A stretch of 63,836 bases of DNA from Candidatus Gastranaerophilales bacterium (GCA_944326465.1 CALVEB010000011.1:1-63836); one strand, 5' to 3'; positions 28,338-38,571 are shown, counted from the first letter of the stretch. The notes: a model not told the origin generated them from the letters alone. Translations and numbers: made by a program.

Positions 28338-29639
28338 ATGCAAAGATACGCACTAAAACATCTGATTAATTGGAAAAACAAAAAAAATCATAAACCTTTG
28401 GTTATACAAGGCGCAAGGCAAGTTGGTAAAACTTGGTTAATGCAGGAATTTGGGAAAAAGTATTATGAGCAAGTTGCATATATTAACTTTGATGTAGATG
28501 TAAAAAGCAGAGAGATTTTTGATGTCGACTATGATACTGAGCGTTTAATTATGGATATAGGTCTTGCAACAAAGACAAAAATTAATGCGGAAAATACTTT
28601 GATAATCTTTGATGAAATTCAAGAATGTCCAAGAGCCTTAACTTCACTTAAGTATTTTAGAGAAAATGCTCCTCAATACGATATTATAGTTGCAGGAAGC
28701 TTGTTAGGTGTTGCTTGTCATGAAGGGACGGGTTTCCCTGTTGGTAAGGTTTCATTTATGAATCTTTTCCCATTAAGTTTTGAAGAATTTTTATTAGCAA
28801 TGGGAGAAGGAAGGTTTGTTGAACTTTTAAATAAAAAAGATTTTAAAACAATAAAACTATTTAATAACAAGTATGAAAAGCTCTTAAAACAATATTGTTA
28901 TGTTGGAGGAATGCCTGAAATTGTACAAGATTTTGTTGAAAACAAAGATTTTGAAAGTGTTAGAAATCTGCAAAAAGAAATTCTCTCTGCTTATGAAGAA
29001 GATTTTACAAAACATATTACCACTAATACAGTTGCTAAAATAAGGTTATTATGGAAATCTATTCCGGCACAGTTAAGTAAAGAAAATAAGAAATTTATAT
29101 ATGGAGCAGCAAAGGAAGGAGCTCGTGCAAGAGATTTTGAAGCTGCTTTGTCTTGGTTAATTAATAGTGGCTTAGTATACAGAGTAAATAAAATTACAAA
29201 ACCTGATTTACCAATTACTGCTTACGAAGATTTCAACTCATTTAAGTTATTTGTACTGGATGTTGGCCTATTAGGTGCAATGACAGATTTACAAGCAGAT
29301 ACGATTATTGATGGTAATCGTATATTTGAAGAATTTAAAGGTGCCATAGCCGAACAATATGTTTTACAACAATTTAAGACAATTAAAGATTTACCAGTCT
29401 TTTATTGGTCTAATGAAACCAGCAGGGCTGAAATTGACTTTGTTATCCAAATAAAATCTGATGTTGTTCCTGTTGAAGTAAAGGCGGAAAGAAACTTACA
29501 AGCTAAAAGTTTGAAGGTTTATATGGAAAAATTTAAACCCAATTATGCAATAAGAACGTCAATGGCAGATTATAAGAAAACCAATAGTCTTATAGATATT
29601 CCAATATATGCAATAGAAATATTTAAAGAGGAATTATGA
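28338..29639 (+). CDS. AAA ATPase with DUF4143 domain
   Basis: The product is 433 residues from the ATG at 28338, preceded by GAGGG; an ATG at 28323 is less well placed. Walker A is GARQVGKTWLM (about 25-35), Walker B is TLIIFDEIQECP (about 90-101), followed by IIVAGSLLG and the FPLSFEEFL segment typical of the AAA_14/DUF4143 family. The C-terminal part has the nuclease-like core of DUF4143 (EIDFVIQ ... PVEVKAE, a D-ExK pattern). Function in this family is unclear. Its stop overlaps the next start (ATGA), so it is translationally coupled to the Gabija-like genes. Confidence 0.9.
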   Translation: MQRYALKHLINWKNKKNHKPLVIQGARQVGKTWLMQEFGKKYYEQVAYINFDVDVKSREIFDVDYDTERLIMDIGLATKTKINAENTLIIFDEIQECPRALTSLKYFRENAPQYDIIVAGSLLGVACHEGTGFPVGKVSFMNLFPLSFEEFLLAMGEGRFVELLNKKDFKTIKLFNNKYEKLLKQYCYVGGMPEIVQDFVENKDFESVRNLQKEILSAYEEDFTKHITTNTVAKIRLLWKSIPAQLSKENKKFIYGAAKEGARARDFEAALSWLINSGLVYRVNKITKPDLPITAYEDFNSFKLFVLDVGLLGAMTDLQADTIIDGNRIFEEFKGAIAEQYVLQQFKTIKDLPVFYWSNETSRAEIDFVIQIKSDVVPVEVKAERNLQAKSLKVYMEKFKPNYAIRTSMADYKKTNSLIDIPIYAIEIFKEEL

Positions 29640-31243
29640 TAAAAAAAATTATAATAAAAAATTACAAACAATTTGAGAATTTTAGTCTTGAACTGAACCC
29701 TGATATTAACATAATAGTTGGGAATAATGAGGCTGGTAAAACAACTCTTTTTGAGGCTATAAATCTTGGGCTTACACAAAAGCTCAATGGTAGAATGATT
29801 GCACAAGAACTTACGCCATATCTTTTTAATTTAAATGCAAGAGATTTATACTTGAAGGATTTGCAAAAGAATGCAAAAACCGCAAAACTGCCTGAAATAC
29901 TTATTGAGATATACTTTACTGACGATATTAGAGGAGATTTTAAGGGAAGCATAAATTCATTAAAAGAAGATTGTGCGGGTGTCTCTTTAAGAATATGTTT
30001 TGACAGTGATTTTCAAAAAGAGTACGAAAAATATATAATTGAACCGGAAAAAGTAAAAGAAATTCCCATAGAATACTATAAAGTTGAATGGTATAGTTTT
30101 GCAAGTAATACATTTAGATTTTTAGAATTACCTGTAAGATCTCATCTAATTGGAAATGTTGAGCATCGTTATATACAAGGACCAGATAAATACATAGCTG
30201 AACTAGTTGGAGATTATTTAGATGATACTCAAAAATCATTACTTGCTTTAAAATATCGACAATTAAAAGAAGAATTCACAAGCGATGAAAAAATTAAAAA
30301 TATTAATGATGATTTTAAAAGTACAGGAACACCAATATCAGATAAAAATGTCCAAATTTCAATTGACATATCTGCGAAGAATTCTTGGGATTCTATATTA
30401 TCATTATATTTTGATAATATCCCTTTTAAATTTATCGGCAAAGGGGAACAAAATTCTGTAAAAATAAAATTGGCATTAAAAGAAAAGCTTGAACAATCAG
30501 ATATAATTATGATTGAAGAACCTGAAACAAGTTTGTCTTTTTCAAATTTAAATAAATTAGTAAGTGTTATTTCTAAAGCATGTGCTGGTAAACAATTGCT
30601 TATCAGCACTCACAGTTCTTTTATCGCAAATAAAACCGGTATTGATAAATTAATTCTATTAAACAAGAATAAAAGTTTTAAAATTGGTGATTTATCCCCA
30701 GACACATATAAATATTTTAAAAAATTGTCTGGTTATGATACTTTGCGAATGATCCTTGCAACTAAAAGTATTTTGGTAGAAGGGCCATCCGATGAATTAA
30801 TTGTCCAAAAAGCATATTATGATGCATACGATAAGTTGCCAATAGAAGAAGGTACAGATGTAATAGCTGTTTCATCTTTAGCATTTAAGAGATTTCTTGA
30901 AATCGCAAAAGCGTTAAAACTTAATACGGTTGTTGTCACAGACAACGATGGTGATGTAGAAAAACTAAAAGAAAAATATTGTGATTATTTAAATGAAGAA
31001 AACATAAAAATATGTTTTTCAACAGATACAAGTCTTAATACTTTAGAGCCAAACATGTATGCAGCAAATGGATATAATAAATTAAAGTCTCTGTTTACAA
31101 GACCAACTAACGATACAGAAGAACAATTTAAAAAATTTTTTATATCGAAAAACAACAAAACAGAAGTTGCATTAACTATTTTTGATGCAGAAAAAGGAGC
31201 TGTCGATTTTCCACAGTATATAAAAGATGCCATTAAAAAATAA
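29636..31243 (+). CDS. gajA: GajA-like OLD-family ATPase/TOPRIM nuclease
   Basis: This 535-residue protein has an N-terminal ABC-type ATPase with Walker A GNNEAGKTT (29-37) and Walker B IIMIEEPETSLSF (about 285-297), then LISTHSSF. The C-terminal TOPRIM domain has the acidic residue in ILVEGPSDE (about 380) and VVVTDNDGD (about 431-439). With a UvrD-like helicase downstream this is the Gabija pair: GajA nicks DNA when phage depletes nucleotides. It is slightly shorter than the founding GajA (about 580). The symbol is given by domain order and context, not by alignment. Confidence 0.85.
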   Translation: MIKKIIIKNYKQFENFSLELNPDINIIVGNNEAGKTTLFEAINLGLTQKLNGRMIAQELTPYLFNLNARDLYLKDLQKNAKTAKLPEILIEIYFTDDIRGDFKGSINSLKEDCAGVSLRICFDSDFQKEYEKYIIEPEKVKEIPIEYYKVEWYSFASNTFRFLELPVRSHLIGNVEHRYIQGPDKYIAELVGDYLDDTQKSLLALKYRQLKEEFTSDEKIKNINDDFKSTGTPISDKNVQISIDISAKNSWDSILSLYFDNIPFKFIGKGEQNSVKIKLALKEKLEQSDIIMIEEPETSLSFSNLNKLVSVISKACAGKQLLISTHSSFIANKTGIDKLILLNKNKSFKIGDLSPDTYKYFKKLSGYDTLRMILATKSILVEGPSDELIVQKAYYDAYDKLPIEEGTDVIAVSSLAFKRFLEIAKALKLNTVVVTDNDGDVEKLKEKYCDYLNEENIKICFSTDTSLNTLEPNMYAANGYNKLKSLFTRPTNDTEEQFKKFFISKNNKTEVALTIFDAEKGAVDFPQYIKDAIKK

Positions 31244-32360
31244 TATTTTAATACACTCAACAGCAGGTTCTGGTAAAACAACTTGTCTGGTAAAAGTTGC
31301 ATTAAACAATGCGAATAAAAAGATTTTAATAACAACTTATACAAGAAATAATATTCAGGAAATTAAAAATAAATTTGTTGAATTAAATGGCTATGTTCCC
31401 AATAATGTAGAAATTATAACTTGGGAAACATTTTTGCTTAAAAATTGCATAAGACCATATCAAAATCTTATGGGGTTTGAAGATAGAATTTATCAAGTTC
31501 ATTTTACAAATAAGGACCCGCATTTGAAGGTAAGTAGTAATGGTAAATATTATTACACAATAAAGAAAAGTAATGATATTCAGCGATATTATTTAACTTC
31601 AAATGGTAGAATTTATTCTTGCAAAATATCTGAATTTGCTGATGATTGCCATAAAATGGTAAAAGGTAAAATGCTTCAGCGAATTGAAGAATGCTACGAC
31701 TATATTTTCGTAGATGAGGCTCAAGATTTTGCCGGATATGATTTTGAAATTATGAATTTAATATTAAAATCTAAAAATATAAAATCAATTATTGTGGCGG
31801 ATAAAAGGCAAAATACTTTTGATACGCATTATTCAAAGAAAAATAAAAAATATGCTGAAAACATTATAGAATGGTTTAAGTTTTTAGAAAATAAAAAACT
31901 CGCAAAATTAAACTATTTGAATAATACTTGGCGTTGCAATCAACATATTTGTGATATTGCAGATTCTTTATATCCAGAGTTGCCAAAATCCATATCTAAA
32001 AATAAAATTACAACAGAACATGATGGATTATTTTACGTAAAAAATGACAATTTAAAAAAATACTTAAATCGATATAAGCCAGTTGTTTTGGCATATTGCC
32101 AAAATTCATGCAATGATTTAGAACCTAATATAAAGACAATGAATTTTGGAATATCAAAAGGATTAACTTTTGATAGGGTTTTAATAAAGCCAACAGAAAA
32201 AATTATGGATTTTCTTAAATATGGTAGCATTCCGGAGAAAGCAAAAGAAAAGCTCTACATTGCTATAACAAGAGCACGATATAGTGTAAGTTTTATTGTT
32301 CCTAATGATGTAGATTTAGATTCTTTTTATAATAAAAAGATTATCGAATGGAGTGAATAA
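31227..32360 (+). CDS. gajB: GajB-like UvrD-family helicase
   Basis: This 377-residue protein has Walker A STAGSGKTT (11-19), an ITTYTRNNIQEIK motif Ia, a DEAQD box in YIFVDEAQDFAGYD (about 162), ADKRQNTF, a WRCN segment and the final helicase motif LYIAITRARYSVSFIV. It overlaps the end of gajA by 17 bases, so the two are coupled. At 377 residues it is shorter than typical GajB (about 490), mainly because the second helicase domain is compact. Alternatives are other OLD-plus-UvrD systems, but Gabija fits best. Confidence 0.8.
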   Translation: MPLKNNILIHSTAGSGKTTCLVKVALNNANKKILITTYTRNNIQEIKNKFVELNGYVPNNVEIITWETFLLKNCIRPYQNLMGFEDRIYQVHFTNKDPHLKVSSNGKYYYTIKKSNDIQRYYLTSNGRIYSCKISEFADDCHKMVKGKMLQRIEECYDYIFVDEAQDFAGYDFEIMNLILKSKNIKSIIVADKRQNTFDTHYSKKNKKYAENIIEWFKFLENKKLAKLNYLNNTWRCNQHICDIADSLYPELPKSISKNKITTEHDGLFYVKNDNLKKYLNRYKPVVLAYCQNSCNDLEPNIKTMNFGISKGLTFDRVLIKPTEKIMDFLKYGSIPEKAKEKLYIAITRARYSVSFIVPNDVDLDSFYNKKIIEWSE

Positions 32361-32373
32361 TTATTCTTAAACT

Positions 32374-32548
32374 GGGACTAAGATTTTAATTTTAAAAACT
32401 CTAGAAATATATCTACTGATTTATTTATGGGAGAACAAGTTTGCTGATAAAACAGTAGATTTGCAACATAATTTGATAAAGTAGGCAAACAATACAATAT
32501 TGAACTTGGTAATATTAGAGGATTTGAAAATGATTTTGAAAAAATAAT
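32374..32548 (+). pseudogene. Decayed copy of the small protein encoded at 12454-12657
   Basis: Translation gives GTKILILKTLEIYLLIYLW and then ENKFADKTVD; after a one-base shift and a stop codon it continues FDKVGKQYNIELGNIRGF and ENDFEK. The intact protein reads GTKVLNLKTQEIGLLICIW and later NIELDNIRGFEDDFEK. The N-terminus is missing. The copy lies between the two convergent genes gajB and the Hsp90-like gene. Similarity along the whole length in the right order makes this more than chance. Confidence 0.8.
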
Positions 32549-32557
32549 TAAACTAAA

Positions 32558-35500
32558 TTATTTTAAAATCATAAAATATGTATCATCTTTTTTTAAGCAT
32601 TTAGTGTCAATATCTTTTATGATTGTATAATGTGAATTATCAATAAATAAAAATATAAAATATGTTTGTAGATATTCATTTTGTTTTTTACAAGTTTCAT
32701 ATTCATTTGCAGTTAAAAAGAAGCCGTTGCCGGACAATGTTTTAATTTCATAATAAAAAACATTATTTTTATCATCATAACATTTTAAATCATATCCTAA
32801 GCTATCGTTATTAACTTGTTCAACTTTAACATATTTTTTCTCTAATTCTTCTTTAGCCATTTTCTCATGCATATTTCCTATTTGTTTTTTTAATTTATCA
32901 CTTGAAAATGAATGATGAGATGCTTTTTGTTTATTTTTTTTAGGATCAAATTTGTATTTTGGAATATAATCCTTAATTTCTGTAAGAGGTTTTAATTCTT
33001 CGTCGGGGCTTATTTCTTTGTCCATGTTTTTTTTATTTACTATATTTGAACAAAATTGATCAATTTCAGAAGTATCTTCAAAAAATAAAATACTAGCCAA
33101 ATTATCATTGCCATTTATATTATCTATATAGTCTTTATATTTTTCACGGTTACGATTATATATATATTCTATTTCTTCTTTAGTTTTTGATTTATCTGAT
33201 TTCTTTTTTATGCCTAAATTTAAAGATGATACATATTTCCATATTTGTTCTTCATAATTTTGTTCATATTGATTTACAGGAATATATTTTTCAAATTGGT
33301 TAATGATTTTACTCCAGTTACATTGTGTTTTATAATTGTCAAAATTCTTTTTATCATTTTGACAATTAGTCCATAATATAGGAATAAACTCATTTTCATA
33401 TAAATTTTCATAAATATTTTTATATTTTTGGATATTATAATTTTTGAAATTTACAGTATCTAAATTATCAAAAAATTGTTTTTTATCATTAATTTCATAA
33501 TCATCAAGAAGTTCATCCATTATATCATTATAGTTTTCATAATCAAAATCCCATTTATTTTTTAAAGATTTTTTATAATACCATTCTTCAAAAGAAATTG
33601 TTTGTTTGGTTACTTTATGTAAGCGCCGCCAAAAATTTTCTTTTGGGCACGATAATCCTTCTTTATTCTTTGCAAGCATTAGAATTTTTAACGGATAGTT
33701 CTCTTCAAACATTTTTTCTGAATATTGTATATCGAAATCTTTAAAAATAGCTGCATATCTATCACCGTCATTAAGCCCAAAAGTTATTGATATTATTTCA
33801 GATATAAATTCTCCTATTTTAATCCTATATTCATTATTTGTATACAAATCATTTAAGTTTACAATATCATCTGGCATTTTAATATAATATTTGTTTTTAT
33901 TATTCTGTTCGTTAATAAATTCAAAATCATCCACTATTTGAGGAACTAAGTCTTTTTGATAAGAAATTTTTTCGCACAATTCTATTTTTACATCGCAAAT
34001 TTTTTTATATTGTTCATTTATTGCTTCCTCGACATTCTTATCACTCCCTAATGCACGATATGCTACAAAAATAGGACGCAATTGTTTGAAATAAGCCATA
34101 AATTCTTTTGTTAAAGATTTTATTTCTTTTTTTTCAACAACTTTAATCTCAATTTCGTCAAATGTTTTGACACCAAAAATATTTTTTATTTGTTTAGAAC
34201 CTCTTCTTCTTGGGATGTCAATAAGCGGATAGCTTTGTATTATATTTTTAGGTAAGGACCTATTATCATAATAATATAATTTGTCACTATCAATATAATT
34301 TTGTTTATTTTTGGAAAACAGTTTACATCTTGGCAAGTGATAATTATCTCCATTTGCCTTATTAGTTTCTATAAGTTGTTCATATAATAATTGTGCATAA
34401 TGTCCATCTGTATCATATACAGGTAATTTATTTTTTATAATCTCACCTAATTCATAACTAGATAGATCTTCAATTGTTTCTGCTGCACCTAATTCTTTTA
34501 ATATGTTATTTATAGTATATTCTTCAATATCAAAAATTTTAAATAGCAGCTTTTTGTCTAATTTAAAATCAATATTAATAAAAGGTAGATTTTTACAATT
34601 AATAACAAAGTTGTTTAAATGGTAATGCGGACAAATGATTTCTTTTAAATTTAAATTATCCTCATATAAAAGTCCTATATTTTTAGAAAAATACAATATT
34701 GTTTGTTCTAATGAAAAATTGTTAATAATATTTTCTAGATTATTTTTAAAAAGTTCAGGTTCTATAGTTTCTTTAACTCCTAGCCATTTAAAGAATTCTT
34801 CAATATTTGATGCTTCACAACATCCAGCCCATTCTTCTTTGTTTAGAATAAAGCTTTGATTAGTATTTTTAACATAATCTTTGCACAAAAATTCAGTCAT
34901 ATAACCATTCAAATATGACGAATTAAAGAAAATTCCACTATCTGTGGAAATTATTCTATTGTCATCTGATATTAGTGGCACACTTACTCTTATTGCAGCA
35001 GTATTAGGACTCCATATTTTTGAAATAACTTTTATCATTTCTTTTATATTAGACAAAGCATATTCTTTATTTTTTTTAATAACAGTTCTGGTATCCGAAA
35101 TAATTTGCTCAATTATTGGTACGGGTTCATATGTATATATTTGAGCAATATCCTTTAGAATTCTTTGTAATTGTCTATAATAATCATCATCATTACATTC
35201 ATATTTTGTTAACAATGAATTCAGTAGTTTTGATGATAAAAAAGTAATATTAACAAAAGACGGAACAACTAATTCTTCTTTAAGTGTTTTATGGGTAAAT
35301 ATTCTTTGATTATATTTGATTACAGTATTATTATTATCTATAAATAATGAATATTCATTATAATTTTCTAGATTTTCTGGTAATAATGAGATTAATTTAT
35401 CTTTTAATAAATAAATTAAACTTGTTCTAATTTCTATCTCATTTTTATGACCTAAAATATTATTGCTAAGCTTAGAAATATCTTCTAATAAAATTTCATT

Positions 35501-36730
35501 TTCGCTACTTAAATTATATGAATTTGCTTTAGCTACTCTGTTAAAACTTGAAGGTAATTCTATGTGATATTCAGTTTGCAGTTTATCTAGATATTCAGTA
35601 AGTTCCTTTTCTAAAAATATAGCCTTATCTATTGTTCGATACTCATTATCTAAACATGGTATAATCTTTAAAGATTTTTGAAGTATTTTAATTTTAGAGT
35701 AAAAATAAAAATCTTTTTCAATTTCAATAGCTTCTTGCTTATAGTTTAATAATTCATATGGAATCCAATTACATTCGTTTTGCGTATAATCTATAACTAT
35801 TTCTTTTAAATACGTGATAATTTGATCGAATATATATTTATTTTTATCTGTAGCTGGAATGTAATTTCTTGCTGAATCTAATTCAAATGTTGCGTGAATT
35901 AAAACTGGTAAATAAAGCCTAACCTTTGTTGGAAGATATGAATATAGTGGTTCTTTCGTAAAGTCATCCATTTCAGAATAAATAGCTTTAATTTCATATT
36001 TTTTATAAATATCTTCTTCTGTAATAAATGATGCAGTATCAGGAAATTGTTCTTTTTTTGATTTAAAAATATAACATTTATCATTATCCTTTTTTATTAC
36101 ATTTTCATTAATATATAGTTCTTCAATGTTATTTAGAAACTCCAATAAATATTTAGTATCATTTAATTCTAAAAGTTGCTTTTTTATATCATTTAAACTT
36201 GAACGATTAAATTTAATAATAACCTGTGTTACCCACGGCTTTTCGCAAGAGCATTCATTGATTACTTTGGGAAAAACTAGTGTTGCTGCTTTTATGCTTG
36301 GATCTATATCTATTTTTTCATGAAGTATTTTATTTGAAATTTCCTTACTGAAGACCAAAGCAAAACCATTTGATTTTATTGTAATTTCATCAGCCCATGA
36401 TAAAATAGAACGAAATCCTAAACCTTTATTTCCAATAAATTCTTCAGATTTTTTTGCACTGTTGTGATGCAAAAATATTGAGCTATATCCCTTTAAACTA
36501 AATGGCTTGCCATCATTTGATATTGTTAATGTTTGTTCTTTGATATCTAAATCTATATATACTTTTTTAGCTTGAGCATCATCAGAATTTTGTATTAGTT
36601 CAAATAACTCTCTTCCTTTATAATCCTTTACTGCATTTTTTTCAGAATTATAATCCGAAATTATTCTGTCTTTTGAATATTTATATACATTTATTGTTTC
36701 TTCAATTTTTGCATATATTTCGTCTAACAA
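32558..36730 (-). CDS. Giant Hsp90-type ATPase with DUF3883 nuclease-like C-terminus
   Basis: This 1390-residue protein has a TTG start with AAAGGAG 7 bases upstream. The N-terminus is a sacsin/Hsp90-like (GHKL, Bergerat) ATPase: GRELFELIQNSDDAQA (about 38-53), SNDGKPF, and IGNKGLGFRS (about 98-107). The C-terminal 120 residues match DUF3883: GNMHEKMAKEELEKKY, then a D...ExK pattern in SLGYDLKCYDD and FYYEIKTLSG, as in PD-(D/E)xK nucleases. The middle 1000 residues are helical with no known motif. Such fusions occur in defence islands; here it stands alone and convergent to gajB, so it may be a single-gene system. Confidence 0.85.
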   Translation of the reverse strand: MLDEIYAKIEETINVYKYSKDRIISDYNSEKNAVKDYKGRELFELIQNSDDAQAKKVYIDLDIKEQTLTISNDGKPFSLKGYSSIFLHHNSAKKSEEFIGNKGLGFRSILSWADEITIKSNGFALVFSKEISNKILHEKIDIDPSIKAATLVFPKVINECSCEKPWVTQVIIKFNRSSLNDIKKQLLELNDTKYLLEFLNNIEELYINENVIKKDNDKCYIFKSKKEQFPDTASFITEEDIYKKYEIKAIYSEMDDFTKEPLYSYLPTKVRLYLPVLIHATFELDSARNYIPATDKNKYIFDQIITYLKEIVIDYTQNECNWIPYELLNYKQEAIEIEKDFYFYSKIKILQKSLKIIPCLDNEYRTIDKAIFLEKELTEYLDKLQTEYHIELPSSFNRVAKANSYNLSSENEILLEDISKLSNNILGHKNEIEIRTSLIYLLKDKLISLLPENLENYNEYSLFIDNNNTVIKYNQRIFTHKTLKEELVVPSFVNITFLSSKLLNSLLTKYECNDDDYYRQLQRILKDIAQIYTYEPVPIIEQIISDTRTVIKKNKEYALSNIKEMIKVISKIWSPNTAAIRVSVPLISDDNRIISTDSGIFFNSSYLNGYMTEFLCKDYVKNTNQSFILNKEEWAGCCEASNIEEFFKWLGVKETIEPELFKNNLENIINNFSLEQTILYFSKNIGLLYEDNLNLKEIICPHYHLNNFVINCKNLPFINIDFKLDKKLLFKIFDIEEYTINNILKELGAAETIEDLSSYELGEIIKNKLPVYDTDGHYAQLLYEQLIETNKANGDNYHLPRCKLFSKNKQNYIDSDKLYYYDNRSLPKNIIQSYPLIDIPRRRGSKQIKNIFGVKTFDEIEIKVVEKKEIKSLTKEFMAYFKQLRPIFVAYRALGSDKNVEEAINEQYKKICDVKIELCEKISYQKDLVPQIVDDFEFINEQNNKNKYYIKMPDDIVNLNDLYTNNEYRIKIGEFISEIISITFGLNDGDRYAAIFKDFDIQYSEKMFEENYPLKILMLAKNKEGLSCPKENFWRRLHKVTKQTISFEEWYYKKSLKNKWDFDYENYNDIMDELLDDYEINDKKQFFDNLDTVNFKNYNIQKYKNIYENLYENEFIPILWTNCQNDKKNFDNYKTQCNWSKIINQFEKYIPVNQYEQNYEEQIWKYVSSLNLGIKKKSDKSKTKEEIEYIYNRNREKYKDYIDNINGNDNLASILFFEDTSEIDQFCSNIVNKKNMDKEISPDEELKPLTEIKDYIPKYKFDPKKNKQKASHHSFSSDKLKKQIGNMHEKMAKEELEKKYVKVEQVNNDSLGYDLKCYDDKNNVFYYEIKTLSGNGFFLTANEYETCKKQNEYLQTYFIFLFIDNSHYTIIKDIDTKCLKKDDTYFMILK

Positions 36731-36843
36731 GGTTCTGCTCCTTTATTATTAAACTATCACAAACATGGATGTGATGGGCAGTACCCATAAAAGTGGATAA
36801 TGAGAGATTAAATAGCTTAATAGAAAAAGCAAGAGGTACAGAA

Positions 36844-37295
36844 ATGACAAAAAGATTAAAACAATTTACATAAGAAGACATAGAAATTCTATTAGCAAAT
36901 CCAAATATGTAGAGGATGTAACAGTTAATACTATTAAATATACTTCTAAATTTAAGAAACTGGCACTTAAAGAAGCAAATGAAGGTATAATTCCAAATAA
37001 AATCTTTCAAAAAGCCGGATTTGATTTAAAAATTATAGGTAAGCATACTCCAAATAATCGCATAAGAGCTTGAAAATTTGAAGAAAGATATTCTAATAAA
37101 AAAATATGAAATATTTAGATAAAGAAATAAGAAAGAATAAAATTCTAAAAAAGTTACAAGCTCTGTATAATCTTCAGAGTAAAACAACAACTTAAGCATC
37201 AAATGATCTCTACAATAAAAGATTATCCAATATCTATGTTATGCAAAATAGCAAAGGTTTCAAAAAGCGGATAAAATAAAAGATGAAGCTGATAT
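36844..37295 (+). pseudogene. IS3-family transposase remnant
   Basis: Pieces of an IS3/IS150-type OrfA can be read across several frames. It begins MTKRLKQFT-(stop)-EDIEILLANPN, then VTVNTIKYTSKFKKLALKEA and NEGIIPNKIFQKAGFDLKII, and later an OrfB-like start with IKDYPISMLCKIAKVSKSG. Stops and frameshifts are present throughout and the catalytic half is missing. It sits upstream of the Hsp90-like gene on the opposite strand. It shows older insertion-sequence activity in the island. Confidence 0.72.
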
Positions 37296-37349
37296 ATTAT
37301 TAATTACAAAATTATTTTTCAAAAGTAAACAAAAAGCTGTGGTTTACAT

Positions 37350-37601
37350 TTATACCTCATAATATTTGTACAGTTGATTATACTGTTCTTCAAATTTTTT
37401 AATATTCATCGATTGCAATTTTTGCAAATTTTTAATCTTCCATTTTATAGCCGGTAATTTTTCTAAGTTATTTATTTTAAAATCACTTAAATTACCTTTT
37501 AAAGAAACAAAATCAAGTAAATATTGTTTATATGGCAATATTTTTTTTATAATATTTATCAAATTATTAAGAGTTTGCTCATGTTCTATATAACTAAATT
37601 T
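37350..37601 (-). pseudogene. C-terminal fragment of an AbiEii-type nucleotidyltransferase
   Basis: The readable frame (KFSYIEHEQTLNNLINIIKK ... then LEKLPAIKWKIKNLQKL ... KFEEQYNQLYKYYEV) resembles the C-terminal end of AbiEii/AbiGii-type toxins, where a LPAIxWKLxNLxKL segment is typical. An in-frame stop lies just upstream and no nucleotidyltransferase core is present, so this is a truncated remnant of an abortive-infection toxin. The family call is by pattern recognition only. Confidence 0.5.
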
Positions 37602-38178
37602 TTATTTGTCATACCTTGAAACTGTTTTCAAAAATTCCAGTTTGATTTTTTATATTAGGATTTAGGATTTCATGTAATGGTTTATCAAGACTCAAAAGCA
37701 TTGCTATAACGAATTTACACTAATTTACAAATTATATTACATTACATTAATATAGAGTTAAGTAGTTTTTCTTGACTGAAAATTAGATATTTTCAGGAAA
37801 AAATTTTCTTTTTTGTAATATGGTTTTGCTAAAGATTTACTCTTATTTAAAGGCTTAAACCTTTCCGACTTTGTTCCGACTTAAATTTGGACTTTTTAAA
37901 TGGGACATTTTTGTCCTTTATTTAAAATCGCTATAACCTTATCAGTGCTTAAATTTCAGGTAGCTTATTTGAATTTTTGTTGGATTTTGAGAGACAAAAA
38001 GAGTAGCAAAAGACCAATTTGAGTAATTACAGTCAATTTAAAAAATACCGCTAATATTCAAACATACTGCCTAATTGAGGCTATTATTCTACAACTCAAA
38101 TGTCTCATTAAACCTTATTTGTTATAAATATAAATTGACACCGGGTTTGAGAAAAAGTGATATAAATTAATAGGACAT
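37602..38178. other. AT-rich non-coding stretch at the island edge
   Basis: No gene is seen. A GGGTTTGAGAAAAAGTGAT motif at 38143-38161 matches the repeat cluster at 11.95-12.06 kb in the same orientation. CCTTTCCGACTTTGTTCCGAC near 37870 is a small direct repeat. It is probably remains of mobile elements. Confidence 0.5.
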
Positions 38179-38179
38179 A

Positions 38180-38198
38180 ATTTACCCTAGATGCGATT
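38180..38198 (-). repeat. Duplicate of the tRNA-Arg 3' end (att-like)
   Basis: ATTTACCCTAGATGCGATT repeats 38569-38587 (ATTTACCCTGGATGCGATT), which is the 3' end of tRNA-Arg plus three flanking bases, with one mismatch. Integrases that use tRNA 3' ends leave such duplicates. The 390 bp between them is too short to be a whole element, so a deleted or minimal element is implied. Confidence 0.6.
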
Positions 38199-38529
38199 GT
38201 CTTGGTCGCTCGCTTTTAACGGGTCTACAACGCCGCCTACGCGTCGCCGTTTCGCCCTCTGCCGCCTCGCGTTCCGTACGGAAATCCGCTCGAACGCAAA
38301 AAGCGCTCTCATCGCTATCCATAACAAATAAGACAGGATGGGAATAACCTATCATGCGATTAATCGGATTATTGGCAATTCGAAAGTCTAGTACTCAACT
38401 CCAAAATTGCAAAGCAATTTTATCGTTTCGTAGACTTTCTCATTAGGACGTGCTGGGTTCGCTGTGCTCACACGGCGCACTTGCCAAAATCCTCCGAACG
38501 CACAAACGCATTTAAATCTATACCAAAGT
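38199..38529. repeat. GC-rich repeat-derived segment next to tRNA-Arg
   Basis: No gene is seen. 38208-38272 (GCTCGCTTTTAACGGGTCT ... TTCGCCCTC) resembles the rRNA leader repeat at 2853-2918. TTCCGTACGGA at about 38272 recurs near 50071. Base composition is sharply higher in GC than the island to its left. Confidence 0.55.
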
Positions 38530-38571
38530 AAATAATAATAGGACAAGAATAAATCCTGTCCTATTATTATT

